From Archegozetes longisetosus (lineage: Eukaryota > Arthropoda > Arachnida > Sarcoptiformes > Trhypochthoniidae): a stretch of DNA of 64,000 nt. The notes under the pieces were generated by a model that worked only from the letters and a program-made list of their open reading frames with translations, made no database searches and was not told the origin of the DNA. The stretch is taken from assembly GCA_018873245.2 (NCBI GenBank), contig JAEMBT020000007.1:7843129-7907128 (forward strand), read 5' to 3'. This document shows positions 1 through 13,915 of the stretch, piece by piece. The position numbers were made by a program, and so were the translations under genes. How positions within the stretch are numbered: the stretch's first letter is position 1; each line of letters opens with the position of its first letter.

Positions 1-3000
1 TCTCTTAGATTCACTTAAACTGTTATCGAGTTCACTTCTTAAGTGAACACATACTAGAGAAACAGTGGGGGAAAAGTATAAGAGCGTATAACTAGAATGA
101 AAGGAGAGGATCGTCTCTCAAAGTAGTATATTTTGTTAGAAAATAGCCAACTTGTCATGCTGCTCATTGCCAGCAGATTTGATTGAAGTGTTTAAACGAG
201 TCTCGAATCTGAAATGTTGACAAGAATGGAGAGCTCTAGTTTTGTGGCTACCTGCTTCAATCAATATTATTTCATAGCAGATTAGATGTGATTAATCTAG
301 CGTAATATTCTATCCGCATTGTTTTGGCAAACTTTCAGTAGTAATCAACTTTTGTGTGTGGGGTAAACTTGTAATATAAGCTATTAATGGAAAGTATTAC
401 TCATTTGTTAGCTATTAATCAAATGTATTCTTTGCTCGTGTGCTATTGATGAAAAAGATATTTTTTTACTAATTAAAAACTCCTACACGAGGTCTTTTGA
501 TCTGATGCCGAGAAATTAAATTAAATGTCAGAATGAATTCGATAACAAAACTTAGCTAATGAGTTAATCTAACCTAACCTAGCCAAACCAAACTAAACGT
601 TTTATCTATAATGAGAGATTAGTTTGCAGTGAGATTGATCTTCTTAAAAAGGAGATTGTTCTATAAAAAGGAAAATTTAAGTTAGCTTTAAATCATAACT
701 CTTAATTTGGCATCTATGACGTCTGCCTCTATGATGAAAAAAATTGGTAGCGCAAAACAAATTTCAATGCTATTATTGCTTAAGAGCAGCGAATGCATGT
801 CTGCGATACAAAGCATAAATAAGTATACGCAACATTATTACATTTGAATAGCATATCCATAACCCAAAAGATAAATTTTAAATTTAATGGATTTTCTCTT
901 TCTCAAAATGAATTAAACATTGATGAAATAATATAATTTACTTTCAAATATCCTATATTTTTCACCATTTCGTTTGAATTTTCTATTAAGCTTTACTAAC
1001 TTAAGAAGTAGATTAAATATGTTTTATTTGCAGCTAACGTCCCCGAATGCATTGGATACAAAATTTGATCAGGTATTAAAATGTACAAAAATAAACAAAA
1101 ACACTGTTTAAGTTAAACATTGCCAAAACAAAGCCTCATAACACAATTTCACTAGAGAATCTCGCAACAGAATTTCGTAACAGAATTCCACTACAATATC
1201 TCATAACAGAACAAGATAATAGTATGAAAAATTGATGAGTTTTCTTCTGCTACAGTCAAATCATGTCTATTGTAGATATTGACAACAGAATCGTTGGCCA
1301 AAAAAAGTTGTTAAACTTCTTAATTCTCGGAACCATTATCTTATGTTTTGGTTAGTGAAAATTTAGTTTTGACAATCTTTAACTGTGTTTTGTTTGCTTT
1401 TTATCCAACTTAATACTTAATGGGCACTTTTTGTCATCATACTAACTCTCTTTTAGAATAAGAACAAAAGTTCAATTCACGTCTACTCATGGGATTAAGA
1501 ATTTGGTCACTTCTTCTTTTTCTTATTCTCTTTCTTTATAAATGACCAACTTTTTCACTGGCGGCGATTGTTTAAAAAATATGACTTTTGTTTGCTTTTC
1601 TCTCAGCTGCAAACACATTGATAGAACTAAAAATGACTGTGGTCAGATTTGTGACGTTATTTGTCTAGCTAGTCTTTTATTTTATATTTTCATTAGAAGC
1701 ACTAATGTGATTGAGAGGCCAACAATAGGACAGTCCTTCCGTGGACAGAGAGTAGAGAATAAAACTAATTTGATAAGTTCATTCTAGTTATATATATATA
1801 TATATTACTATTTACTCAATCGTACTTCAACTAAAAACTCAAATTCCTTATCAATTGACTTTCATTTTGAATCGATTGATGCTAATATTAATTTTTAATG
1901 CTCTTAAAATTGTTGACATAACCAAAAATAGTAATTTTTTACGAAAATGTATTGATATCAGTATCTCTATTGTCGGCTTGTGATGAATTATTTTTCTAAA
2001 GCTTCTCATCTCGTATGTAGTATATTTGAGTATTTTCTTTTGAATCCGAGCCTCACTTTTAAGATTCAGTATAAGAAGTATTGAGGACTGCTTTTAAGTT
2101 GAAGGCAATTCAGACTATTAAGAATTTAGAAACTGATCCAACTTTTCATATTATTATCAAACTTTTAGCTTCACTTCAATACAGTATGAAATGAATAAGA
2201 GTTTGCACTAACAATCATTTGTATAATATGTAAACCATTCATACATGACATTTTATATTATGAAAACTTTTGGCGATAACACTTATCAAAGATCTATCTC
2301 TATACTATTTTGTCGCTAGTTAAGAGTTCAACAATTCACTCAAACCAAACTTATATGCAAATACGTCCTAAATATATAAGTTTTGTTACTTTAGTCTCAA
2401 ACGTAAGACTCAGACTCAAAATCAAAAAATATTCATCTGTGTAATGAGCATGAAATTTTCATTAACTTGTCGTTTATATTGTATTAATAAAAGTCGGGCT
2501 AACCATTTGGGAGATTTAGTGATACTATTTGGCGTGGAAAAGTTGTTAAAATACAAGCCTATTAGGGATTGTGTAGATTCTGTAAAATGCAAAGTTTAGA
2601 TTGAGAAGCATTCCATTGAATTAATTGGCTTAGAGGACAAGGTTTGGCATAGTTACAATTTTACAACCAGAATCAAAACTATATCAGTATTCTGAGTCTC
2701 AATGTAACAATATACATGTTTCCAAAACTAGTCCTTTCTTAATCCGACTTCTATTCTAAGACAAGTTCTCTCAGTCTGAGAACAATATACGGCTTATAAA
2801 ATATTGTTAATCGATTGAAAAGCAGAGAAAATCAATACTTTCAGATTATATATTGACAAAATCTATATTTGCTTATTGTTTAGTTCTAGTTGAACTAAGA
2901 ATTATTTATTCATGCGTAATAACAACATAGACATTTTAGTTTTAATAAAAGATTTAAAATCACTAATCTTATAAACCGCTTGAAAGAACTTAAAAAGTCT

Positions 3001-6000
3001 TAAAGATTTGATTTTCTATAATTTTGATCTAAAAGTCCATTAAAATGGATAATATTAGAAAGTATTAAAAGATATGTGATAAAATTATGAAATGTTATTT
3101 TGTATTGAGAATGTTTGTAAGTAAACTAAAAGTTAGCTAACATCGGTATTGATCAACTTGCAGTTTATACACTATTTTTGCCACATATATTATTCTCTCC
3201 AAGCATTATAAATATTGAACTCATTTAAAAGTCTAAATCAAATCTAAACACTTAATCATATAGAAATTTGTTTTTGTTTCATTATCATCTTCTTTGAGAC
3301 AATATGGCTTGAAGAGAAAAATCGAGATCAAAGGTTCTCCAAAACAACAAATGAATACTTGACGGCAGAATATTATTAGTTAGTGTCAGACTATTTTCTC
3401 ATTTCGAATAATATTGGTATGTTCAACAAGAATAAGAGGAATATTGGTTTGTTGAGCAAGAATATGTGCAAGAGACAAGAAATAAGTGATCAAAACAAAA
3501 TCATGCTTATTATTTAGTATTAGAAGAGGCATAACTTTATTACTATTATTTCTACTTTATTTTATGCGCTTCTTATCGACACAATAATAAACCTGCATTT
3601 TTATTAATAAATATTACTTCATTACGTAACTTCTCAACAATAAATCATTTTCATCTCTAATAATCATATCTATGCTTTCCCTTATCTTTATGTTCTAACT
3701 TGCTCTCTATTTTCTAACTTATTTTTTATATTCCAACTTATTCTCTATTTTCTACTCCAACTAATTAAACCTCTCCATTCTTGTCATTGTAATCCGATGT
3801 AAATATGAAACAGTCTGAGCTGGTCTCATTCAGTCAATTGGATCATCTGAGCAATTTCGTTTGAGATCTATCTGTGATCTATCAATCAAATACTTAAATT
3901 ATATCACGATTAATATGAGACTTATCGTAACTCCGTCGTGAACACATTTTGTTCTTCAACGTCTCAAAGTGTTTGTGCTAGACTTAAACATAAAACTTAT
4001 GTCATCCACGAATTCCTCGCAGTATTCAGCCTCATATCGAAATACTTATTTCAATTGATCAACATTTTTAACGCTCATTCCAGAGAACAGACAGCTTTAG
4101 GAATTCATGGTTTCATGTCAAGATACGATTTTTTATTAATATTTTCACTCCGAAATCGAAGAGTTTTCGCTTGTTTTGATTATTTTCTACTGAATTTTTC
4201 TAATTTATTTTTCTTAAAAGCGTTTTTCTAAAGGAAAGAATATTTTTATGATAAGGAACAAGTAACCAATTTTTTGGTCCAGGAAATTGCTTTATTTTTG
4301 AAATACGAGTCTCATATTCTAGCATATCGATTATTAAATAACCGCTGAGTTGGTCTCGTTCCGAGTGTATTATCAAGAATTAACAAGATTTCTATTTGGC
4401 TCATTTCTGATCATTTACTACCTAAGATTGTGACAAGTTAATCAAAAATAATCTTAAGTCAACACAAATACCCCATATTGGCCGAATCAGCAGTAATCAG
4501 TAGTCAACAATTTGCACGATCATAGCTGATGGCAATTGAAAGTTAACCATCAGCTTGCGATTATCAGCAATGGAAATGTTGACAAAAATAATCATAATCT
4601 TTTGAATTATTCCCACTCAATTCAATTTTCTATTTATACATTTGATAGCTTTCAACGTAAATCGATGCACTAATCAATTAGTTTTCAAGCAATTCATATT
4701 GAATCACAACTATTTTCCACTTTTTTCAAACACTAAAACTAATCATTAGAAATTATTATTCGATTAGATGAGCGCCGATTGTTTGAATCAAAAATACGAA
4801 TCTCAAAAAACAGCACAAGAATTGAAAGAATTTCACTTACCTGTAGAGCTAGTGTATATAAGTTGTAGAACTGATTATCATTGAAGATAATGAAAAGTTT
4901 AAGATTTGACAATAGGATTAAATAGACTGTGAAAGTAAGAGAAACAATAGTGTATGAACTTGTTTAGTTGAGAATTTTACTTTTGGATAGTTGTGTAACA
5001 CTCGGCTGCAGATTCACTCAAGTCGAGAACCATTAATAATACGCAGAATCACTGTTTCCAATATTAGACCAATGAAGACCTGCTTTCATAGCTAATTCAC
5101 ATTCACAATATGGTCAATTCTTCCACTACTGAAAATTACTTTGTTCTTATTAGCATAGAATCGATGGTAAAAATTGTTAAATAATAGGTTCCTAATCAAT
5201 AATACGAATAGTGGATGGTTTTAATAAAACATTTTTCTAAAATGCTTTCAATAGAATTTGATGAGAAATTTCACTTCATTCAATACTCATAAAGTTAAGC
5301 TTGATTTTTAACAACGATTTTTCAACTCAATCTTCAAACTAAAACTATAGCCTAGGATTTGTGCAAGAACACTGAGTTGGTTGGGCATCTTAAAAATAAT
5401 GGACATTTGATCCCTTGTTTAACACCGACTTATAGACTGATAAGCTTTTCATCCCTAGCATTTGAGTTAAAGACAGTAAAAAATTTCAAAGTCACGTATC
5501 ATAATCGCTTGACCTCAAGTGAGGCACAGCTATCTCGTGAAAAAATAAAGGATATTCAGGTATTAATAGTTTGAATTGCTCTAAATGTCGAAAAATTGAT
5601 CAAATATTAAGTTTGAGACCTTTTATGCTTAGTTTGAAAAAGAAAAATTATCCAAATTTTTTCCAGATTAAGCTTTTCTGATTGAAGACTTGCCATTAAT
5701 CCAAAATAAATTGAAGCTTAAATTTATTGCAATTCTGTTTTGCTATTCGAGTAAAAAATTTTGAGCTTTTATTTACTGAACCTAATCTCCAAGTATTTAA
5801 TGCTCTGCAAACTGCACAAAAATGTCGAGTACTTCAAATTTGAAGTTTTTTAAAGAATTATTTTATCAAAACTAGGTGTTCAAGTGCGACGTCCAATATT
5901 TTCACATATCATACTCAAAGTGTTATTCAATTAACTGAATCGAAAGATTGAATGAATATACTTAAAGTGTAGAATAAAGTAGAAGAGAAATAAGAAGAAA

Positions 6001-7524
6001 ATAAAAACGAAGTATAAGCTGAGAATGGTATGATTGACAAGTAAAAGATAATGGTGAATATCCATTAATAGAGAAGTAGAGTTAACAATGTGTAATGTTT
6101 TATGTTTGTTTTGTCTTCATCATTCACATCAATGTATTTGTGATTATAGAAGCTTCTGAAAATAAACTATCTACCTCCTCTTTCTAAACATATAACTATT
6201 CTTACCACTAGTCAATTCCTTTTCAATATCTCTTATTTTTAAATCTCTTTACTATTCTCTTTCACTTTCTCCTACTTATTAAATAAGTTATTTCACTGAA
6301 AAAATGTTTATATTAAATATTAATTTATGCAATTGATTATTTGAAATAATGTTCTCGAGATTTAAAGTAAACAATAACCCATTCTAATAGATAAATGTTG
6401 ACAACATAGAAGTCATGAAAGGATGCAAAATGAAAGAAAAGCTATTCCTACGCTTTATTGGATATGAGGTAACTCACAATATCTATGGGAAAGCGTCATA
6501 TTTCATAGACGTTCTTTCATTATGAATACTCAGTGGCATTCATTGCAAATATCTTTCAGTTAAAGATGAAAATATGATCGAGTGTTCAGATATGCCAATC
6601 GGGTGCAATTTCACGTGTCTCTTGTCTTACACAAGAATAAGTTAATAGAATAAAGTAATAAACCTTTTATCTAATGCAAATTCATGTTTTCATTTTCATA
6701 AATATTCAAAAAATTCAAATGAATCTTCTTTACTGTATGAAAATTTCGTTGTCTCGAGTATGACATTGAAGTGTGCAAAGTTGAAGAGTTATTGCGAATT
6801 CATGATTCGTATTGGGATGGATTCTAATGAGTTCAGTTATATTGAGAGGCATTTAAAGAAAGAAAGAAAGAAAGTTAGTGGAAAACAGTCCTCAAGCTGT
6901 AGAACAGGTGGAAGATTGGGAAGAGAGTGAGAGTTACTTACAACTTGTATACATTAAAGTTTACGCAAATATTCTATTAATAGAAACTGAAATTATTAAA
7001 CTTATTTGTGAAGTTGCCATAAATTTTCTAAAAGCATGACAAACTGTTGTCAAAATTGGTACAAGTAATCAAGTAGGGACAAACCTAATGGATCTCTAGC
7101 TGCCATTAGTACAGTTTGATCAGTTTGTCAACTAAATGAAGGTTGAGTGGTATGAAGTGGTAATTGTATTTGAAATAAGATTAGGGACACACTTTATAGC
7201 TGACCTGACTGTATAGTGAGATGAGATAGAACTAAACATTAGTCTACTCATATGAGTCTTTTGAGGATTGATTGGAAATTAATGTACGACTTATTTTAAT
7301 GTTATTGATACGCATAACTTACAAATATTGAATTTTCCACAAACTTTCTCAACACGAGTGTATGTTCAAGAATCTCAAATAGAATATTAAATTATTGTTT
7401 CGTCTCTTGAGATCAATAACTTGATTCCCTAATCAACAAAACTAAATTCGGTTCTGCAGAATATTCTATGAGCTGTACTCTACTTTGATTTTTAGGAATT
7501 TGTGAAAATCAACTGATATGTAAA

Positions 7525-7760
7525 TACACTTAAGAACCTCATCCTTGATAGCAGCTAGAAGTGATGATTCTTCATCGCATGTTTTCCATCAGACCATAGT
7601 ATTGAAGATATCAGAAAACTGATTTCATGGTCAATATAGTGGCGAAAGCAAGCTAGAATTAAATTTGGCGACAGTTTGATAGGCATGACAGGAAGGTTGA
7701 CATAGCTTAGACTGTTTTCCTGTTGCTATCGTGGACTATCGTGAGTGTTATAAGATAAAA
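7525..7760 (+). repeat. Dispersed repeat, copy 1 (second copy near 38.25 kb)
   Basis: This block aligns by eye, with many substitutions, to 38248-38455. Shared landmarks in the same order are a GATAtCAnC...AAGTGATg core, a TTTCCAT(C/T)A(G/A)ACCATA block, a 'TTGGCGACA' block and a 'GAnAGGTTGCTAT' block. Two diverged copies of the same order suggest an old interspersed element. No termini or coding potential were recognised. Confidence 0.5.
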
Positions 7761-8159
7761 GAAAGATCTGGAATAATTTACATCTATTATCTGTATTTTA
7801 CTGATTTGAGCATCGATCAGCTAATTATATTTTTCAATTTTCGAAGAACCTTCAGTAAGTCTGTTGCTTGAGTTGGCAACTTATCTAAAAGTAAACTCAG
7901 ACAAGAATGGATTAGAGCGAAATGTTAGAATGCGTCAATGATAATACTTGAGTTTCAAAGGGATTAAAATGATTAATTATCATCTCTTGCATTAAATGTT
8001 TAGCAATTCAAATAGTGCTCATTGTTTTAGGTGCTAGTTATAACTTTATAAAATGAACGTTTAAGTTTATGCACCAAAAGACGATTTTCTGTATAAATTG
8101 ACGGCTTCTATATTTAAATTATTTGATTGTTTGGAAAGTCAAATTTTGTAGTCGTCTAA

Positions 8160-8285
8160 ACTGAGCTAAGCTAACCTAAGCTAAGCTAACCTGAGCTAAG
8201 CTAACCTAAGCTAACCTAACTTAACCTAACCTGACCTAGCCCAGCCCAGTCTAGCCAAACCTAACTTAATCTAAGCTAATCTTAA
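8160..8285 (+). repeat. Degenerate CCTAA/GCTAA pentamer array
   Basis: About 125 bp keep a strict 5-bp rhythm of AACCT, AGCTA and AACTT variants. Several units equal ACCTA, a rotation of CCTAA, the complement of the arthropod telomere unit TTAGG. It is flanked on both sides by ordinary unique-looking DNA, so it is an interstitial tract and not a chromosome end. Smaller tracts of the same type lie at about 558-600, 12738-12765 and 16245-16285. Confidence 0.7.
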
Positions 8286-8649
8286 CTTGCCCTTCAGTCA
8301 CAACGATTCCAAAATGATCTAACATTGTGTGATAGTATTAATGCGCATCTTTGATACTATAAGCCATTTTTTCATTTGATTTGATCTCATACTTTCACAG
8401 CCATCAGCTATGTTTTGACATAAGACAGTATTTGCACTATTCATCACTGCAGACAACGACTAAACCAGACATATAAACCGGATTAGACTCGATTATTAAT
8501 GCAGTCAGAGCATCTCTTCTCAAATCTTTTTCAACTTGGTTTTGACCAAAACTAAGCGATTCAATTTTCAACCAATAGTCAAACGGTCAGTCAGACATGC
8601 TTGAAACTAAAGTAAAGCATGAGAGGAGCACAAAACTGCTTATTTGTCT

Positions 8650-8850
8650 TAAAATTGATCGCACAGATAGAGTAATAGGAGTGTTTCAATTTGCTAATAA
8701 TAACTGATATGAATGGACGCAAAAGTAGGAGTGGAAAAAATGTTATTATTTTCTAGAATGATTATCTCGTACTTTAAACATGCATTCGCGTAAGTTATTA
8801 TTAATAAGTTGAAACACTCCTATTACACTTTCTTACCGCGCAATTAAAGA
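8650..8850. mobile_element. MITE-like element with long inverted arms
   Basis: The left arm at 8671-8704 (AGTAATAGGAGTGTTTCAA then TAATAATAACT) is matched almost base for base by the reverse complement of 8794-8828. Weaker pairing continues outward to about 8650 and 8850. No coding capacity lies between the arms, so this is a non-autonomous element or its fossil. I could not fix the target-site duplication. Confidence 0.6.
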
Positions 8851-10655
8851 TAAAAAACAGAAAGTCATTAACCAATGCTCAAAAATATAATCATTTCATT
8901 AAATAATACCCAATCTATGCAACAGTATATTTATATCTCTATCAAATCTAAGTTTAGATTCGTTTAGTTGTGCCAATTGAGAAGATCCTAAAAATAATAA
9001 TTTTGTGAGTTCTCATATTAGATTAATAAGAAATATCGAGGTCTATATAAATAACTTTAGGATTTGAGTAACTGTTATGGATCTAAAAGAATTGATGCAC
9101 AAACAACAGAAAAGATCGGCATTAACAGCAGGATTAATCACATTGAAATAGTGAATTGACATAAACATCTATGTTCGTGACATTTAAGAAATCCCTAAAT
9201 ACTACTCCTAAGTTGCGAAAGCACTCAATTTTATCCAGATTCATCATCATATTTGTTGATAATCAGACAGAGATATTTTGATTTTAGTTTTAAGAATAGC
9301 TCAATTGTTTTAAAATTCAATTATATAAATTCGAGTTTAAAGTTGTTTCTCTACTTGCGGTAAATATTTAACATTTATGTTTATCACCAAGTGTACAACA
9401 TGTTTAAATACTAGATTTCACTTTTACGCCATTTGTTCAACATTATCACAAGTCAAAGTGGTGTCCAATAGTAGTGAGAGTAGTGTCTTTACTTTTCAGT
9501 TAGATTGATTTCTAAATTTATTTTTTGTAGGTGTCCATCAAACACTTACCTTTTCTGTGTATTCTATTGAAACTGAATGCTTTCAGTTTTGCTTCACTTT
9601 GAAGTCAATTGAAAAAACATTGATGTACTGCATATACTTGGTTTCGAAAATAATTTGATGAAGCTGTCAGAAAAATATATTTTTTCTTAATTCCACTTGA
9701 GATGGCACAAAGACCAATATATTTGCTTTACGAACAAGTGACTCATTTGAACATTTGTTGAGCAAATAGAAGAGGATTTGTTGGAAAGATTGGAGTAAAA
9801 CAGTAGGAGAAGTTGACTGTAAGCCTGAAACGATTTAAGTGGTATTTATAATTTTATAAGTCATTGAAGAGAACAGATTAATGATCGGTGTTTTCCGACC
9901 CATAAGACATTAGTGAAGTTACATATAGTAAGCTAACTAACAATTATTACAAACATCATAAGTACAATTGTACTGTATTTTCTTAACAATAATTGCATAC
10001 ATCTATATAAGTTAAATCTACGTAAGACACTTTAATCTCCTAAATAACTCTTATTTTTCGATTTGTTTGAGTGAACAAAAAACAAATTTTTTGTTGTTAC
10101 CAATGGTTTATTGATAAGATTGGAGTAATATCTGGTTAAAAATAAAAAGGATTAATTAAATAATTGTGTTTTGTATGTAACTAATAGGCTGATTAGTTTT
10201 GGCAAATAAAGTAAAACTACCATAAATAAACTTTTTGCTCTATTAAGTGAACTGTATTATAACCATAGCAATAAATTGAATAGAGAAGAGCATTAATTAA
10301 TGCCAAGTTGCATTAGACTGTGCCGCTAATTATTAGCAATAACCCGAAACAGCACAACTATTTGATTAATGTTTAAAACTTCACACTAATTTATTGACTG
10401 AGTCGTTTTTCAAAAATTACTACTGAATTGAACTTGGATTTCTAAACAGCCTTTTGCTTGACCAACTGTCATATTATTCTAGTCTAATTCACAGAAAAGT
10501 TATTTTTAAAAGTTTTCAAACAATTTAACTCATATAAATTATGAATTAGCTATTTATAAACAACTTTTCCTTTCGTAATTGATTGCTAAAGATTACTTCT
10601 ATTGAGATAAAACTTCAAGTTATCTTAAGAATAAAATAAATCATTGCTTCTCAAT

Positions 10656-10815
10656 ATCGTAAGTTGTATATTAAGTGGTTTGCTTATTAAGCCGTTTTTG
10701 ACTAAATTGTTTTTCTTATTTATAGAAAAGTAATTTAATAAGGGAATCAACTTTTGACGTATGTTCAGTATTGACAGTTTAATGCAGAAACGGTCTAATA
10801 TGCAACTTACAATAT
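10656..10815 (+). mobile_element. MITE-like element, family copy 1
   Basis: Inverted ends read ATCGTAAGTTGTATATTAA on the left and, reverse-complemented, ATTGTAAGTTGCATATTAG on the right. The right half also aligns with 14760-14832, which marks it as one of two copies of the same family in this window. There is no open frame inside. Confidence 0.5.
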
Positions 10816-12511
10816 ATTAGAAGAGATTCTTATATTTATCGCTATTCTGGCATAAAGTTACTTTACTGAAATAACTACTAAATTCTCAATATGAATAAAG
10901 TATTGATGCATAAAATTGTTGATTGAAGAAGAAAAGAAAAATTGCCAAATTAACTAAGTCTGACGTTTTCGCAAATTAACAGAACCTTAAGAAAAATTTA
11001 ATTATGCAAATAGTACAATAGTTTTAAATTAATTTTCTCAGACGATAAAGTTTACAGTGGGTATGATTTGTTTTTAAATTATAGTTTTGAACTTCTTAGT
11101 TTGAGGTTGGAAGCTTTCTTATTTGATTAAAAATTAAACACAGAAAATAGTATTAAAATGGCTTGTTGAAATAAAAGTGCAACAATTATAACAAGTAAAT
11201 ACAGTAATTCTTAAAATAAACATGATATTCATAAGAAAATGTGAATCACATAAACATAAAGAATCCGTTTATGGTTTTCTTGTCTCGCTGAGAGAATGTC
11301 AGCTTTTAATTTGATCAAAAAATCATTTAAGAGCAACGTATAAAACATAACTATTAAGTAGGTTTTCCGCTCATTCGTTAAAGATTTTAGAGAAAACATT
11401 AAGTTTTATTGGATTATAATTGGTTGTATAAAATAATAGTTGATTGAAAAAAGAACTGTAATCTATAACTGGAAACAATGAATGTTAATGATTGTTATGA
11501 TTCCGGTTGTGCAAGAGCTAATGTATTATTTTGCTTCCTTTATAAATTACATTGAATGCATTTTAACGTATAATCAATCATTTCTGCAAAAATGACAAAA
11601 TTAATTCCCTTAAATCTGCTTTGAAAAAACCAAAATCGATTCCATGTTAACTTTTTTAGCACTTAGTTGACATCGAATTGAAGAATGAATAAAAGTTGAA
11701 AAAGCAATGAAAAGGATGACCGTTAAAGGGAAGAGTTTTTCTAACTTTGGTACATCAATTAACTCCTTATAGAAGTTTAGATTGAGCCATAAATCAAATA
11801 AAATTATTATTGCCGTCATTCACTTGATCCTGAGACTGAAAGTGGAAAAATAAGATAAATTGATTTGAACAATATTTCGTAACTTATTGAGCAATAGCTG
11901 AAGAAAAGGCTAGTTATCACACCTGACGTATCGATAAGTATAACATTTTGTTGTTTGATAACATTTTGCTGTTTGTGTTCAGCTAAAGAGAAAATAATCA
12001 AATGGATCATTGTGTCAAATTCACATGTAAGTAATTGTCTATAATTGAACGACTAATTTAAGACATTTGACAAGTGTTAGCGTAACAGCAGTTAATGTCA
12101 TCAATACTGCTAACTGTTTAGGGAAAATCTAATGGGAGAGTGTATCGTTAAGTTCGATTATGTCAGGTTATGTTATATGACTTTAGTTATGTTAATGGCT
12201 ATAGTTGACGAGCCATTGTCATGGCTATGTTCTGGTAGGCCACATTTCAGGTCTGTAAGTATCAAACCGTCTCAACAGAAGTTACAACAATGCATTTCAT
12301 AATTTTAGTCTTTGAAATATAATCTTCAACATATAAATGATGAGTTGGGATATCGTATCGAACTATGCTTTTCAATCACTGCATACATATAATACTGTGC
12401 ATAAAATAAGGATAAAAGCTCCGTTTATGGTTGATGTAGGGTTTCAGCATAAAAGAGTGATGTAGCTACCAGAACGTTGTTCTTATTCTTAGTATTCCTC
12501 TCATACTTCCA

Positions 12512-12732
12512 GTACAGTCGGACGATAAAGTATACGTCAAACTGTCTGCTTATAAAACAATAAAAGCCAATAAGAGATCAACTAAATAAGGGAATGATTA
12601 AAGAAATGAATAAAGTGGTTACTTTGATGAGCCTTACTTCACATAACGAGTGATAAATATTAAAGTGATCCCTAAGTATGTTAGTCGTGTAGAAACTCTA
12701 TTTGATGCATGCTTTATCGTCCCACCGTACAA
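12512..12732 (+). mobile_element. MITE-like element with GACGATAAAG ends, copy 1
   Basis: The ends pair as GTACAGTCGGACGATAAAG on the left against GTACGGTGGGACGATAAAG from the reverse complement of the right end. An internal stretch around 12665 (GATCCCTAAGTATGTTAG) matches the reverse complement of a stretch near 18010 in the second copy, so the two copies are inverted relative to one another. It is non-coding. Confidence 0.55.
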
Positions 12733-13915
12733 CTAATTTAGGTTAGGTTAGATTAAGTTAGAAAAATGCTAGTCACAGAACAATGTTCTAGAATCTACAA
12801 GACTCTCTTACACAGAAACTCTACATCAACTACAAACCGAACTATAACCACAATAACATTTGCAAGCAAATATGATTTATCGTTTAAATTCTCATAACAA
12901 ACTAAAATGAAATACAATATTTGTTTCTATCATTAATAAAATACGTGAACCTTTTCAGGTTACGCTTAACAGATGCCGATTGCAAAATTTTACTTTTCTC
13001 TCACATTAATCAATCAAATTTACTATTTATCTATAAATCTAGTTATAAATTTAACTGATTTATGAAAAACTAGCTAAAGATGTAAACCACATCAAATTAT
13101 AGTATGAGTATTTTCTGATATTGTTCAAATTTGATTCGTTTCAAAACAAACATTTCTGTTTTTAATCTATTTGGATGACAAAGTTTGCGCAACATATTTC
13201 TATGCCTAGATTAAATTCAATTCACAATTCTGAACCCAACAATCTATACTTTAAATTCATATTATCCCAATCTTTCTCTTTTCAACAATCAATTCCCTCG
13301 ATTCATAGCCCCAGAGATGAGAATTTGTTTACTTCTAAATAAAAACAAGTACTTTTGAGAGCTGGTAGATTATTTTAGCAATTCAATTCTTACTACTCTT
13401 CAATGTTATGCCTACGTCTATCAAACTTTTTTCTATTATAAAGTAAATTATGCTATAAAGTAATCATGTTCTACGCTTCTAATTCTAAGTAAACAAACTT
13501 TTCTTACTAGATAATCCTATTTATGAGCTTGCAAACTTTCCTTTCATTGCTCAATCTTAACGTTTCAGTTTGGACGTTCAATCAGTTGAATCTTAGCTAA
13601 TATTTTCAATTTATTGATATGATCTTTGTGTCTTTCAATAGTTTAAATGTATGATAAAATAGTGTAAATCAGGCTTTTGACCATCTCAATCAATTCAAAG
13701 TTGAAAGTAGAACAGATGCAATGTTAGAGAATTTACACGTCAGAGAATAGTAGTGGCTATGGGGCTACAGGGCTATAACCCCTAGAGATTTTATCAAAAT
13801 TCGAGTATCAGTCTTGACTGGAAATCAAATTTTTCAAAAAAAAACTTTCAAACTGTATTTGTTTGGTGCATCATTCCACTGTTTGCTGTTAAATATAAAT
13901 GAAAGGCTTGATAAC

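Noticed and set aside
1542..1787. 81-codon frame in the left desert
   Set aside because: No recognisable motif; ends in a TA run; chance frame.
3938..4231. 97-codon frame in the left desert
   Set aside because: No domain, no splice context and low-complexity hydrophobic composition; expected by chance.
5359..5574. 71-codon frame ending near a CAG|GTATTA site
   Set aside because: It could be an exon, but no partner exon or family motif was found.
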